Of a DNA stretch of 21,276 nucleotides, positions 1 to 7,687 are shown in pieces. The notes under the pieces were generated by a model. The model had not been told where the DNA came from. It did no database searches and saw nothing but the letters and a program-made list of their open reading frames with translations. Source of the DNA: Lawsonibacter hominis (GTDB lineage: Bacteria; Bacillota; Clostridia; Oscillospirales; Oscillospiraceae); NCBI RefSeq assembly GCF_014287895.1, contig NZ_JACOPP010000037.1, positions 1 through 21,276 on the forward strand. Direction: 5' to 3'. The translations under genes and the position numbers were made by a program. Each line of letters begins with the position of its first letter. The stretch's first letter is position 1.

Positions 1-29
1 CAGCTCAGTGTGCCGGTCTTAAACTGTCC

Positions 30-62
30 AAAAAGCGCAAACGGGAGCTTTTGCTCGTTGCG
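30..62 (-). terminator. Probable intrinsic terminator of the tad operon
   Basis: On the minus strand an imperfect stem (CGCAACGAGC against GCTCCCGTTTGCG, AAAA loop, small bulges) is followed by CTTTTT. It lies about 120 bases past the stop of the last pilus gene, where an operon end is expected. Bulges in the stem lower confidence. Positions 63-185 hold no gene that I can support. Confidence 0.5.
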
Positions 63-185
63 TAGAGATATTGGCTGATTTTTGGGTCCTAACTTTTCAT
101 GTTTACTTTACAGTGCCCCGTTTTCCTTGTTAAGTGGACAATACCACATCTTTTCGTGGAAGTCTATTGCAAAGGAGAAACCTTT

Positions 186-734
186 TTAGAAGAGCGGTAT
201 ATAATTTGCCTCTGTGTGCAAAGTCATGTCGGCAGAGGGCAGAAGGTTTCCGAGAAAGCGTACCGGAACCTCCAAGTGAATCTCCACCACAGCGGTGTAA
301 CCCTCGCTCTGACCGGAACTAAGGCCATTGTTCTCCAGTTCCACAGACAAACCGGAGATCGTGTACTCCACCTCTCCACCTGAAAGCTTCTGGTAACCCT
401 GTGCTGCATTTTCCAAACCCAGGGTTTCGGAAAGCTGACCATATACATCGCCGGTGTCAATACTCTCATCCCAGCGACCTGTGCCATCCGGATACCATCC
501 AGCGGCATAACCCTCTCGCACAGCGTGGTACACATCGTCATAGTTGTCATTGACGGTGGAGATCACTGCCTGCTGTGCGGCTTCTTTCACGCCCTGGGCG
601 ATGATCCATATCCGGCAGAATTCAGCCACAGCACAGAACAGCATCAGCAAGACCAGCACAATGGCCAGAATCATGGGGGCGCCCTCGCCGGAGCGACGGC
701 GAAAGATCTGCTTGCATTTCAATGGTTTCACCAA
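186..734 (-). CDS. TadE/TadF-like pseudopilin of the Tad pilus
   Basis: Probable minor pilin (pseudopilin) of the Tad apparatus, 182 aa, last gene of the pilus operon. The N-terminus is basic, then comes RRSGEGAP followed by one hydrophobic helix (about residues 22-45). The rest is a soluble, outward-facing domain. The SGEG motif is shared with the neighbouring pseudopilin and the main pilin, so it probably marks prepilin peptidase processing. The start is uncertain: TTG at 734, GTG at 731 or TTG at 722 are all in frame, and none has a convincing ribosome site. An ATG at about 742 is in another frame. Assignment to TadE or TadF rests on position and architecture, not on a distinctive residue pattern. 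About 70 bases separate it from the upstream pseudopilin. Confidence 0.75.
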   Translation of the reverse strand: MVKPLKCKQIFRRRSGEGAPMILAIVLVLLMLFCAVAEFCRIWIIAQGVKEAAQQAVISTVNDNYDDVYHAVREGYAAGWYPDGTGRWDESIDTGDVYGQLSETLGLENAAQGYQKLSGGEVEYTISGLSVELENNGLSSGQSEGYTAVVEIHLEVPVRFLGNLLPSADMTLHTEANYIPLF

Positions 735-805
735 CTTTCATCGCGGGCATACAGGCCCGTTCGTTTTGGTTCCTGGTGCGCGAACTGGGGACAGCGGCAC
801 GCTGT

Positions 806-1201
806 TCACTTCCAGTACACCTCCGACTTGCCTGTGGCTTCCGCAGTCAGTGTAATGGGGAATGAGCCCAGCCCCCCGAAGAGGCCGATATCCGTTTCCA
901 GCGTCAGGGTCACAGTGACCTCATCGTTGAGTTGGATTCGTCCGGTGGTGGACCACCGGATGTCGGGGTCAAGCCCGGTGCTGTCGGTAAGAGCCGCCGC
1001 ACGGCGAGTAGTTTCCGTACCGACCTGGCCGGCAATTTCTGCCTCACGCACCAGCTCCACGGCATAGGTGTCCAGCTGCTGCTTGGTGATATAGACCGGC
1101 AGCACACGGGCGACCAGTGCCAGCACCAGCATGGCACACACCACCAGAACGCACACATCGATATAGCCTTCGCCGGAGCGCCGTTTCAGTAATTTTCTCA
1201 T
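806..1201 (-). CDS. TadE-like pseudopilin
   Basis: Pseudopilin of 131 aa. It begins MRKLLKRRSGEGYIDV and continues with one hydrophobic helix (about residues 13-35), then a mainly polar domain. I chose the ATG at 1201 because AAAGGAGG lies just upstream; the longer open frame back to 1282 overlaps tadC and lacks a ribosome site. The GEGYID motif is identical to that of the Flp pilin at 6703-6957, which suggests the same peptidase processes both. It starts 11 bases after the tadC stop, so it is co-transcribed. Members of this family are thought to prime or cap the pilus; that role is from family knowledge. Confidence 0.8.
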   Translation of the reverse strand: MRKLLKRRSGEGYIDVCVLVVCAMLVLALVARVLPVYITKQQLDTYAVELVREAEIAGQVGTETTRRAAALTDSTGLDPDIRWSTTGRIQLNDEVTVTLTLETDIGLFGGLGSFPITLTAEATGKSEVYWK

Positions 1202-1212
1202 GGCGACCTCCT

Positions 1213-2085
1213 TTAGAACAGGCTCCCCAGGGAGTTGACGATCTGGTACACGATGATGACGATGTAGGTCATCATGAAGCACACGAGCATGATAAAGCTG
1301 AATATTCGGATTTTGGGCGGGATTTTTGCGGCCTTGGCTTTGAGCCGCTGCAGTTCCTGCGCTTTCAGATCGTGGGAGAGCATCTGAAAATACATCCTGC
1401 CATCGTCGCCACGCAGAATGCCGATGAGACCGCGGACGATGTCCGAAATGATGGCTGAGCCCATTCTGGCCTCAAATCGGATGAGCGCTGCCTCATAGGA
1501 GGAGGACCGCATATCCGCTGTCAGCACATCCAGCTCCCGACCAAAGTCCGGTCCGGCGTGTTTTTTGTAGTTTTCCAGAATCCGCAGCACATCCCGGCTG
1601 GCCGCCAGCTCCTGATGGATGGTGGCGACAAATCGGGGCAGCTCGCCCTCGATCAGTTCCATTCTGGCTTTGACCAGCTCGTCAGCACGGCGGCTCTCCT
1701 TAAACCAGGTCAGAACAGCCAGCACCACGATGAGGGGACTTAGGATGGGCAGAATCAGCAGGCACGGGATGATGCCCAGCAGAATCAGGCAGGGCTTCAG
1801 AATCGAATAGGCTGTGTAGACCTGCGGGGTCATATCCAGCCCCGCCGCTGTGAGCTTGTTCTCCAGCCGCCGGTACTTGTACTCATCCATCCGGATCAGT
1901 GGGGCCAGCTTCAATGCCCAGCCGAGAATCAATGCTTCCAGAGATTTGACCAGACTACGCTCCCGCCGCCCAGCAGAGATGAGCGCGCGTTCCGCAGCCA
2001 GCCGAGGGATTTTCAGCAGGTCGGCAAGGACAAAATACAGTCCGGCGGCCAATGCGGCGCCGAACAGAAATAAAAGTGCGCCCAT
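1213..2085 (-). CDS. tadC: TadC-like inner-membrane pilus assembly protein
   Basis: Membrane platform protein of the Tad pilus machine, type II secretion F (GspF/T2SSF) family, 290 aa, normal for TadC. It has an N-terminal membrane helix (about 2-22), a central hydrophobic pair (about 95-130), a cytoplasmic helical domain with the usual acidic and arginine-rich helices, and a C-terminal membrane segment (about 258-285). The ATG at 2085 has GGAGGTGAGGAA in front, overlapping the end of tadB, so the two are translationally close. With TadB it is expected to form the platform on which the TadA ATPase acts. Confidence 0.87.
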   Translation of the reverse strand: MGALLFLFGAALAAGLYFVLADLLKIPRLAAERALISAGRRERSLVKSLEALILGWALKLAPLIRMDEYKYRRLENKLTAAGLDMTPQVYTAYSILKPCLILLGIIPCLLILPILSPLIVVLAVLTWFKESRRADELVKARMELIEGELPRFVATIHQELAASRDVLRILENYKKHAGPDFGRELDVLTADMRSSSYEAALIRFEARMGSAIISDIVRGLIGILRGDDGRMYFQMLSHDLKAQELQRLKAKAAKIPPKIRIFSFIMLVCFMMTYIVIIVYQIVNSLGSLF

Positions 2086-2089
2086 TTCC

Positions 2090-3019
2090 TCACCTCCGAT
2101 ACTCGATGGGCTGTGTCAGTTTCACCACAAAAGCAAAGGACACGAATACAGCGGCGATGCAGACGGCGATGACCATCTGGCCGGGGATGGTATCCACCAG
2201 GGTGTGATACCAATCCGTGTTGATAAAGCGTACCAGCGGGATATTGATCAGCACCAGAATTGCCATGGTGACGAATTCCTTACGGGGGCCGTATACCAGA
2301 TTTTCCAGTTCTCCGTTGACTACCCGCATATCCGACAGCTTGCTGACGATGGGAGTCAGGGTGCTTTTCAGGCTGCGGTCTGTCTGGCAGGCAGAAACGG
2401 CTTCACACCATTCCTGCCATACCTCGTTGTCGATGGCATATTTCAAGTCATGAAGTGCGGCATCCATATCCGGGTCAATGTGCTTGATGCGGGTGAGAAA
2501 CCGCTGGAACACCTCCTGCACCGGGTGGTGCAGGTAGCGGACATTTTCCTCTACGGCCTGCTGGAAGTTCTCCGTTCTCAGGTATGCGGTGGTGATGACC
2601 GACAGCGCCGTTTCCAGCTCTGCGGCCACATCCTTTTTGAAGCCTCCGGCCGTCAGCTTGACATACCAGAATGGAAGCAGCATAAAGCCCACTGCCAGTA
2701 CGGGGACGAGGAAGGCGTTCCCGGCAAGGATGGCAGTGCAGGCGCCAAGGGCAAACAGCACCAGGGAGGCCATGCACACCATGGGGAATTTTCCCTCCCG
2801 CCCGGATGCGGCCAATACCGCCTGGGCTTCCGTGATCTCCCGACGAAAGAAACCGGCCTTTTTCCGCTTGGTTGTCTCATTGATGTCTGCGCGGATGCTG
2901 CCGGGAGCTGCCGTCAGTCTGGAGAAGATGCTGTCGCAAAGCTCGCTGGGAGAGATGTTCAGCACCATAAAAAGCCCGGCGATCATGCCCACACAGGCAA
3001 TCAGTTGGATGGTTGTCAC
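2090..3019 (-). CDS. tadB: TadB-like inner-membrane pilus assembly protein
   Basis: Second T2SSF-family platform protein, 309 aa. It has an N-terminal membrane helix (about 3-20), a hydrophobic pair (about 79-122), a cytoplasmic helical domain, and a C-terminal hydrophobic segment (about 275-303). The start is GTG, overlapping the stop of the upstream ATPase gene (GTGA), a typical translational coupling. TadB and TadC are usually adjacent and work as a pair, as here. The gene is placed directly between the ATPase and tadC, which supports the call more than any single motif. Confidence 0.87.
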   Translation of the reverse strand: MTTIQLIACVGMIAGLFMVLNISPSELCDSIFSRLTAAPGSIRADINETTKRKKAGFFRREITEAQAVLAASGREGKFPMVCMASLVLFALGACTAILAGNAFLVPVLAVGFMLLPFWYVKLTAGGFKKDVAAELETALSVITTAYLRTENFQQAVEENVRYLHHPVQEVFQRFLTRIKHIDPDMDAALHDLKYAIDNEVWQEWCEAVSACQTDRSLKSTLTPIVSKLSDMRVVNGELENLVYGPRKEFVTMAILVLINIPLVRFINTDWYHTLVDTIPGQMVIAVCIAAVFVSFAFVVKLTQPIEYRR

Positions 3020-4512
3020 GCAGATGCCTCCTTTCTCTGGATAAACTGCTCCAGCTCACTGCGAGACATACCGTTTTCGATGAAGCGGCGCTGCAGGCTT
3101 TCCGACAGCTCCTCGCACTTCTGGTGATGTCCCTCGATGATAAAACGGTCGCCCTCCAGACGGTTTTCCGTGATGTTGTACTCATAGAGCTTATGGAGCC
3201 TGCGGCTTCCGTCCGGCAGGATCTCGCACTCGGAGATATTGGTGATACGGCGCTGTTTGTTCTCCAGCTGGCGGCAGTAGACCACGATGGGATACGCCTC
3301 GGTGACATAGCCCATGAGTGTATCGTCGGGGGTATCCACGGCCCGCTTGCACAGGGACACCATGCGCCGATAGGTACCCTCGCTGGAGCTGGAGTGGATG
3401 GTGGTGAGAACGGCTACACCGACTCGGGCGGCTTCCTGGGCAGCATTGGCCTCCGGGCCGCGCATCTCACCAACCGCGATGATGTCGGGGTTGAAACGAA
3501 GGGCAATGTCCAGCAGTGCGATCTGGTCGATGCGCTGGCGCTCATTCTCGCTGTCACGGGTCTGGGTGTGAACGACGGAGTTGACCACCTTGCCGTTCTG
3601 CTCCCGAATGAGCTGAAGCTCACGGGAGCCGTCCTCGATGGTGAAGATTCGCTTGCGGTCAGGGATAGTGGACAGAAGCCAGCCAGCCACGGTGGTTTTG
3701 CCGGAGCTGGTGGCGCCAGCCACACAGATGGACACGCCATAGCGCAGGCAGGCGGACAGAAAGTCCAGCATTTCCTCCGTAGCAGTTCCGCTGCCCACAA
3801 AGTCCTCCTTGGTCAGATTCTTGGGATTGACGATTCGGATGGAGGCCGCAACACCTGCATCCTCGTCCAGCACCGGGGTCTTGATGACCGAAACACGGAT
3901 GTTCTTGGCCAGACGGGAGGTAATGATGGGACTGGCGTTGTCCAGCACCTTGCCGGAGTTCTGCAGCATACGGCGGATGACATTGGCTGCATGGTCCGGC
4001 GAGTCAAAGTGTTCATCCAGCTTGACGGTGCGGCCATCGGAATATTGAATCTCGATGTCACGCCAGGAATTGATGTCGATCTCCTCGATGCCGTCTGCAA
4101 AGATGTACTTGGTGAGGAAGCCGTACTCGGCCATTTCCGTATACAGGGCATCGACCAGCTCGCCCTGAGTCATGCCATCCACAGCCATACGGTTGTCCTG
4201 CAGGTATCGGGCAATGCGGCGCTTCATCTGCTCCTTGGCCTCATCGCCGCTGTCGGTAATCAGAGTGGCATAGGTACCGGAGAGGTAGGACTGCACCTGA
4301 CTGAGTACCTCTGCAAAAGGCATCCCTTTGTCCAGGGGAGCGAAGAAGAGGTCGCTTGCCTTGGGCGCCACTTTGCTTTCCGCAAAGATGGACCGGCCGG
4401 TATCCTCCTCAAAGGCGATGTCATGCACCTCGGCCTGTTCCGGCTTTGACTCCGGTACGGAGGTGGCCGCGGCGGGGGCGAATAACGAGTGGTTTCTTCT
4501 GTCGCCAAGCAT
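3016..4512 (-). CDS. tadA: TadA/CpaF-type pilus assembly ATPase
   Basis: Hexameric secretion ATPase (VirB11/GspE superfamily) that powers Tad pilus assembly from the cytoplasm, 498 aa. Walker A is GATSSGKTT at residues 266-274; the Walker B/GE region is DIIAVGEMRGPEA from residue 343, followed by LTTIHSS, the usual His-box position. The N-terminal third carries the CpaF-type helical domain (GFLTKYIFADGIEEIDIN). I chose the ATG at 4512 because AAGGAGGTGTTCTG precedes it. The frame stays open back to 4683, but that extension runs through a palindromic repeat and has no ribosome site. The stop overlaps the GTG of tadB. Confidence 0.93.
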   Translation of the reverse strand: MLGDRRNHSLFAPAAATSVPESKPEQAEVHDIAFEEDTGRSIFAESKVAPKASDLFFAPLDKGMPFAEVLSQVQSYLSGTYATLITDSGDEAKEQMKRRIARYLQDNRMAVDGMTQGELVDALYTEMAEYGFLTKYIFADGIEEIDINSWRDIEIQYSDGRTVKLDEHFDSPDHAANVIRRMLQNSGKVLDNASPIITSRLAKNIRVSVIKTPVLDEDAGVAASIRIVNPKNLTKEDFVGSGTATEEMLDFLSACLRYGVSICVAGATSSGKTTVAGWLLSTIPDRKRIFTIEDGSRELQLIREQNGKVVNSVVHTQTRDSENERQRIDQIALLDIALRFNPDIIAVGEMRGPEANAAQEAARVGVAVLTTIHSSSSEGTYRRMVSLCKRAVDTPDDTLMGYVTEAYPIVVYCRQLENKQRRITNISECEILPDGSRRLHKLYEYNITENRLEGDRFIIEGHHQKCEELSESLQRRFIENGMSRSELEQFIQRKEASA

Positions 4513-4580
4513 CAGAACACCTCCTTGGGCGCACACATTTTCTGCGGAAAATGATGGCTCGCCTTGCTCGCGGTGCGCCT

Positions 4581-4630
4581 CCAAAGGGGGACCAGTCCCC
4601 CTTTGGGGAACCCCCTGCTCTCCGAGGGGG
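4581..4630. repeat. Palindromic intergenic element between tadZ and tadA
   Basis: A perfect 11-bp inverted repeat, CCAAAGGGGGA at 4581-4591 and TCCCCCTTTGG at 4596-4606 with a 4-base loop, is followed at once by a second stem (CCCCCT at 4611-4616, AGGGGG at 4625-4630). It fills the only sizeable gap (142 bases) in an otherwise overlapping stretch of the operon. It resembles a REP-like or MITE-like interspersed repeat. No U-tract follows on the minus strand, so it is not a normal terminator. It may affect mRNA stability or the ratio of ATPase to upstream products. Confidence 0.65.
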
Positions 4631-4654
4631 ACGATGAGTATTTGTCTCGCATCT

Positions 4655-5461
4655 TCAAAATACCTCCTTGCAGATCCGCTCAATTTCCCGGCGGAACGCC
4701 TTGCTGTCTTTCATGGAAAGATCATTCAGAAGCGTTCCCTCCAGATACTGCTCCTCCAGTTCCTGGGAGTGAGGGAGCTGGAAGGCAACGCTTCCCAGCA
4801 CCTGACCGATGCGGTCCGCCGCCTGGAGAGGCTTGATATTGGACGCCGCCTTGTACTGCTTGTCCTCATCCCAGTGCAGTTCCCGAAGGAGTGGGAGCTG
4901 GCTGGACAGGTAGCCGATGGATTTCAGGTCGCAGTTGGCCAGCCGGAGGACGCTGTCGGCCTCCATGAGCGCCACGGCGGAGAGGATGTCATTGGCGATA
5001 TAGCTGGAGCAGTCGATGACCACATAGGGGGCGATCTCACGCAGACCGCGGATGAGTTCCTCCGCCTGCTGCTTGGTGCAGGCCGCGTAGGTATACTCGT
5101 TTTCCCCCTTGCGCAGCCCCAGCATGGTCAGGTAGGACAGCTTCTTGTGGGTGGTCAGGTTGTGCTTGATGAGATTCACGGAGATCCGCTGGGCGGCGAA
5201 GATGCTGCCCAGGGATTTGTCGCACTCCAGCTCAGAGGGCGGGCAGATGCAGGGCATCATGGGGGCGGTCATATCGCAGAGCAGCAGCGCCACATTTTTC
5301 TTCTGGGACGCCAGATGCTTTGCGATCTTCACCGCGGTTACGGTTTTGCCGCAGCCGGGGCTTCCCCACACGGCGAGAACGCCGCCACCGGACTCCACAA
5401 CAGGTTCCAATTCCTCCGGTTCAGTGTTTCGACGAAACAGGCTTCCTTTGATGAAATTCAT
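4655..5461 (-). CDS. tadZ: TadZ/CpaE-like ParA-type ATPase
   Basis: P-loop ATPase of the MinD/ParA group, 268 aa, thought to position the Tad machine at the membrane. Walker A is GSPGCGKT at residues 33-40, and VVIDCSS further on fits the Walker B strand. It lacks a clear N-terminal receiver domain, so it is shorter than Proteobacterial CpaE, as is common in Gram-positive loci. The ATG overlaps the stop of cpaB (ATGA). It is followed by the palindromic element and then the ATPase tadA. The assignment relies on the P-loop plus its place between cpaB and tadA. Confidence 0.85.
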   Translation of the reverse strand: MNFIKGSLFRRNTEPEELEPVVESGGGVLAVWGSPGCGKTVTAVKIAKHLASQKKNVALLLCDMTAPMMPCICPPSELECDKSLGSIFAAQRISVNLIKHNLTTHKKLSYLTMLGLRKGENEYTYAACTKQQAEELIRGLREIAPYVVIDCSSYIANDILSAVALMEADSVLRLANCDLKSIGYLSSQLPLLRELHWDEDKQYKAASNIKPLQAADRIGQVLGSVAFQLPHSQELEEQYLEGTLLNDLSMKDSKAFRREIERICKEVF

Positions 5462-6288
5462 TCCCCAGCCGCCTCGCTCTCTGCAGCAGGATCAGCGCCC
5501 TCGCTTTCCACGGTTTCAGCGCTTTCCGCATTCTCAGCGCCCTCCGCTGCCTCAGCCTCCGGCTCGGCGTACAGTTCCTCAATCAGAGCGTCCTGCGCTG
5601 CGATAAACTCATCGGCATTCTCAGGTGCGCCGCGGTAGACCAGGGCCAGATGCAGTTCGCTTTCCTGTTCCAGTCCGGCCAGAACTTTGGCCTGCTCGGT
5701 AGTCACCAGGAGGGTAACGGTAGAGGGAAGCTCCTTTTCATCCTCAACAGCCTCGCCGGTGTTGGCATCGTAACCGGAGGAAGCGGTAACGGAGATAACC
5801 TCTACATACTGCAGCTCAGGCGGGATCACGGTTTCGCCCATACCCTTGTAGTCTGCCACAAGGACGGAGACAATGTCACCACTTTCCAGTTTGCCGGAAA
5901 GGCCGGTGGCAAAGCTCTTGATGGTGACCGAGATGGCCTGTTTGGTGCCGTCCAGATTGTACAGATAGGCATTCTCAGCGGCGGGCTCATAGGAGAGCTT
6001 GCTGTCCAGAATGTAGTCGCCCACCGTCAGATCGGCAGTGGCGTACTTGCCGATGACATCATCCTTGTCTGTCATAATGCCGGAAGGCAGGTTATAGGCG
6101 CCCACCTCCACGGTCTGCACCATCTCAGCAGTGATCTCGTCGCCCTCCTTGATGTCGGCGGTGACGCGGACGATCTCAGCCTTCTCACTGGCGCTGCGGC
6201 TGAACAGGGGCGTTACTCCAAAGCAGATGAGGAGCGCCAGAAGGATACACAGCACACCGACCACGGTGCGGTTACGGAAAATTTTCAT
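5458..6288 (-). CDS. cpaB: CpaB/RcpC-like SAF-domain pilus protein
   Basis: Periplasm/wall-side Tad pilus protein of the Flp assembly CpaB family, 276 aa. It has a membrane anchor (about 6-28), then a SAF domain (VTADIKEGDEITAEMVQTVE), then a second beta-rich region. The C-terminal 35 residues or so are almost only Ala, Glu, Ser and Gly, an unusual acidic low-complexity tail. I chose the ATG at 6288 because AAGGAGGCTTAT precedes it; the open frame back to 6366 would overlap the peptidase gene. No secretin gene is present, as expected for a cell with one membrane. The stop overlaps tadZ. Confidence 0.85.
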   Translation of the reverse strand: MKIFRNRTVVGVLCILLALLICFGVTPLFSRSASEKAEIVRVTADIKEGDEITAEMVQTVEVGAYNLPSGIMTDKDDVIGKYATADLTVGDYILDSKLSYEPAAENAYLYNLDGTKQAISVTIKSFATGLSGKLESGDIVSVLVADYKGMGETVIPPELQYVEVISVTASSGYDANTGEAVEDEKELPSTVTLLVTTEQAKVLAGLEQESELHLALVYRGAPENADEFIAAQDALIEELYAEPEAEAAEGAENAESAETVESEGADPAAESEAAGE

Positions 6289-6298
6289 ATAAGCCTCC

Positions 6299-6703
6299 TT
6301 ATAAGAAATATGCGGGGATAAAAGCCACCGCAAAATACGGAACCAGCGGCTGCTTTGCCGATGCACTCTTCCGCAGTGCTGGGATTACCCGCATAGCAAA
6401 GGAAGCGAAAAGGAGCGCAGCGGCCATAAGACACAAGCCTGTGATTACCCGGTCAAATCCCAGAACAAAGCCTACAGCGGCGGCTAACCGCCAGTCGCCT
6501 CCCCCCATCAGGCCGAGACCTGCACAGAGGTAAAATGGGGCCATTGCCAGCAGCGCCCCCAAAAAGGAGGCGGGGCTGATGGTGATCAGCCCCGCCGCAG
6601 CAATGATGATACAGACGATGTCGCAGACTGTTCTGGTTTTCAGGTCATCAACGGCGGCATAAATGAGACCGCCGCAAAAGACCAGTGCCTGTACCCAGAG
6701 CAT
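6299..6703 (-). CDS. tadV: Prepilin peptidase (TadV/CpaA type)
   Basis: Membrane aspartic protease of the A24 family that cleaves the leader from prepilins, 134 aa, the short form without the N-methylating domain, as is usual for TadV. The two catalytic aspartates fit VDDLKTRT (Asp19 or Asp20) and GGGD (Asp70), the family's GxGD motif. Four or so hydrophobic helices cover most of the protein. The ATG overlaps the pilin stop (TGATG), so it is coupled to its substrate gene. Likely substrates are the pilin just upstream and the two pseudopilins at the operon end. Confidence 0.88.
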   Translation of the reverse strand: MLWVQALVFCGGLIYAAVDDLKTRTVCDIVCIIIAAAGLITISPASFLGALLAMAPFYLCAGLGLMGGGDWRLAAAVGFVLGFDRVITGLCLMAAALLFASFAMRVIPALRKSASAKQPLVPYFAVAFIPAYFL

Positions 6704-6957
6704 CAGCCAGCGTAGTCGAACATCTCCTGGATACGCTCCGTGACGGTGGGCATGACGGTGTCGTTCAGCACAGCATACAGGCCGGCCAGCACCAGGGCGC
6801 CCAGAACAACGGCGATCAGCACCTTGACAGCGGTATCGATATAACCTTCGCCGGCATTGCCGCTGATAGCTCGGCTGTGGAAGGTGATGATGGAAGACTT
6901 GCAGTTGGCGGCGGTAGTCTTGGCGGTGTTGGCGATGTTCTTAAACAGCTTCTTCAT
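6703..6957 (-). CDS. flp: Flp-type major pilin
   Basis: Probable pilus subunit, 84 aa. A long basic leader (about 36-38 residues) ends at NAGEGYIDT, followed by a hydrophobic helix (VKVLIAVVLGALVLAGLY) and a short tail. Flp pilins normally show a Gly then Glu at +5; here the conserved feature is Gly-Glu-Gly, which also occurs in both pseudopilins. GGAGG lies eight bases before the ATG. It is the first gene of the pilus operon, following a terminator at 7072-7100. The 114 bases between may hold the operon promoter, but I see no good -35/-10 pair there. Confidence 0.83.
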   Translation of the reverse strand: MKKLFKNIANTAKTTAANCKSSIITFHSRAISGNAGEGYIDTAVKVLIAVVLGALVLAGLYAVLNDTVMPTVTERIQEMFDYAG

Positions 6958-7071
6958 AAAAAAATCCTCCTGTAAGTAAATGAATTTTGAGTGTTTCTGG
7001 ATGGTTTGATGATGTAGGTTCGGTCACAGGTTTCCAGATTCGGGAGGGCTGCGGCCTCGCACTGGTAAAGC

Positions 7072-7100
7072 AAAAGCCGGACGATGGGTAACCGTCCGAC
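7072..7100 (-). terminator. Intrinsic terminator after the YodL gene
   Basis: Reading the minus strand, GTCGGACG and CGTCCGGC (arms 7093-7100 and 7076-7083) form an 8-bp stem with one G-U pair and a 9-base loop, followed by TTTTGCTTT. It begins directly after the TAG at 7101-7103 and separates the accessory module from the pilus operon. Confidence 0.72.
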
Positions 7101-7658
7101 CTACATGGTCATCTCGATGTATTCTGCCTGCTCCTGACTTTGGTTGAACTGGATGGGGCGGAAGCCCACCCGGTCGCAGTAATAAAACTCACTGCCGGAA
7201 GCGTCGTACAGCTCCACCACATCGGACAGTGCCATTCGGTATCCCTGGTATCCGGGAGGAGGACTATCCCTGCAGATGGCATAGATCCGCTCCAGATCAT
7301 TGGTTCCCAGGTCGCCTTCGAAAACTTGCGTGTAGTTGCCTGCATCCGGTTCTCCGAACTTTTTGACCAGATCCTCATATCCGATGAAACGCATGGTGAC
7401 GTCCACATCTTTTCGGAGCTGCCAGATGCGGCAGCCTTTCTGCGGCTGGCCCAGCTCCTCACCGGGTACCTCGCCGGCAGTCAGGCGGTCAAATACGCCC
7501 TCCTCCCACTGGGGAGCCAGGTTCATTCTGGCCAGATAACGGGACAGCTCATCGGTCTGGAACATTTCGTCCACAACGGCGGTGCTGTCTTTTACATAGC
7601 CCACCATATTGCCATAGAAGATCAGGCGGTTTTGGTTGTCTACTGTGAAACGAATCAG
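7101..7658 (-). CDS. YodL-domain protein with Met-rich C-terminus
   Basis: Protein of about 185 aa with a YodL-like domain in the C-terminal half: TNDLERIYAICRD, then GYRMALSDVVELYD, then EFYYCDRVGFRPIQF. YodL domains recur in conjugative elements and phages of Firmicutes, often in large multi-domain proteins; their activity is unknown to me. The start appears to be CTG at 7658: AGGAGG at 7668-7673 sits 9 bases away, a stop in the same frame lies just upstream, and the first in-frame ATG (7607) has no ribosome site. The nearby ATG at 7665 is in another frame. The protein ends EYIEMTM, one of the Met-rich tails seen across this module, and is followed by a terminator. Confidence 0.72.
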   Translation of the reverse strand: MIRFTVDNQNRLIFYGNMVGYVKDSTAVVDEMFQTDELSRYLARMNLAPQWEEGVFDRLTAGEVPGEELGQPQKGCRIWQLRKDVDVTMRFIGYEDLVKKFGEPDAGNYTQVFEGDLGTNDLERIYAICRDSPPPGYQGYRMALSDVVELYDASGSEFYYCDRVGFRPIQFNQSQEQAEYIEMTM

Positions 7659-7667
7659 GGTGCATCA

Positions 7668-7673
7668 CCTCCT
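7668..7673 (-). promoter_or_regulatory. Ribosome binding site that points to a CTG start
   Basis: AGGAGG on the minus strand lies 2 bases from an out-of-frame ATG (7665) and 9 bases from an in-frame CTG (7658) of the YodL gene. The spacing supports the CTG. Confidence 0.55.
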
Positions 7674-7687
7674 TCCGGACAGCCAGG

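Noticed and set aside
735..742. ATG at about 742 as start of the 182-aa pseudopilin
   Set aside because: It is in another frame and would need a frameshift to reach the SGEG motif; I saw no slippery site.
3013..4449. Plus-strand 478-aa open frame opposite the pilus ATPase (and 1850-3127 opposite tadB/tadC)
   Set aside because: The opposite strand encodes clear Walker A and B motifs and membrane proteins; the antisense frames are shadows.
4512..4683. 57-residue N-terminal extension of the TadA ATPase
   Set aside because: It reads through the palindromic repeat and has no ribosome site, while the ATG at 4512 has a strong one.
6958..7071. Promoter for the pilus operon
   Set aside because: A promoter is expected here, but I found no -35/-10 pair with acceptable match and spacing.
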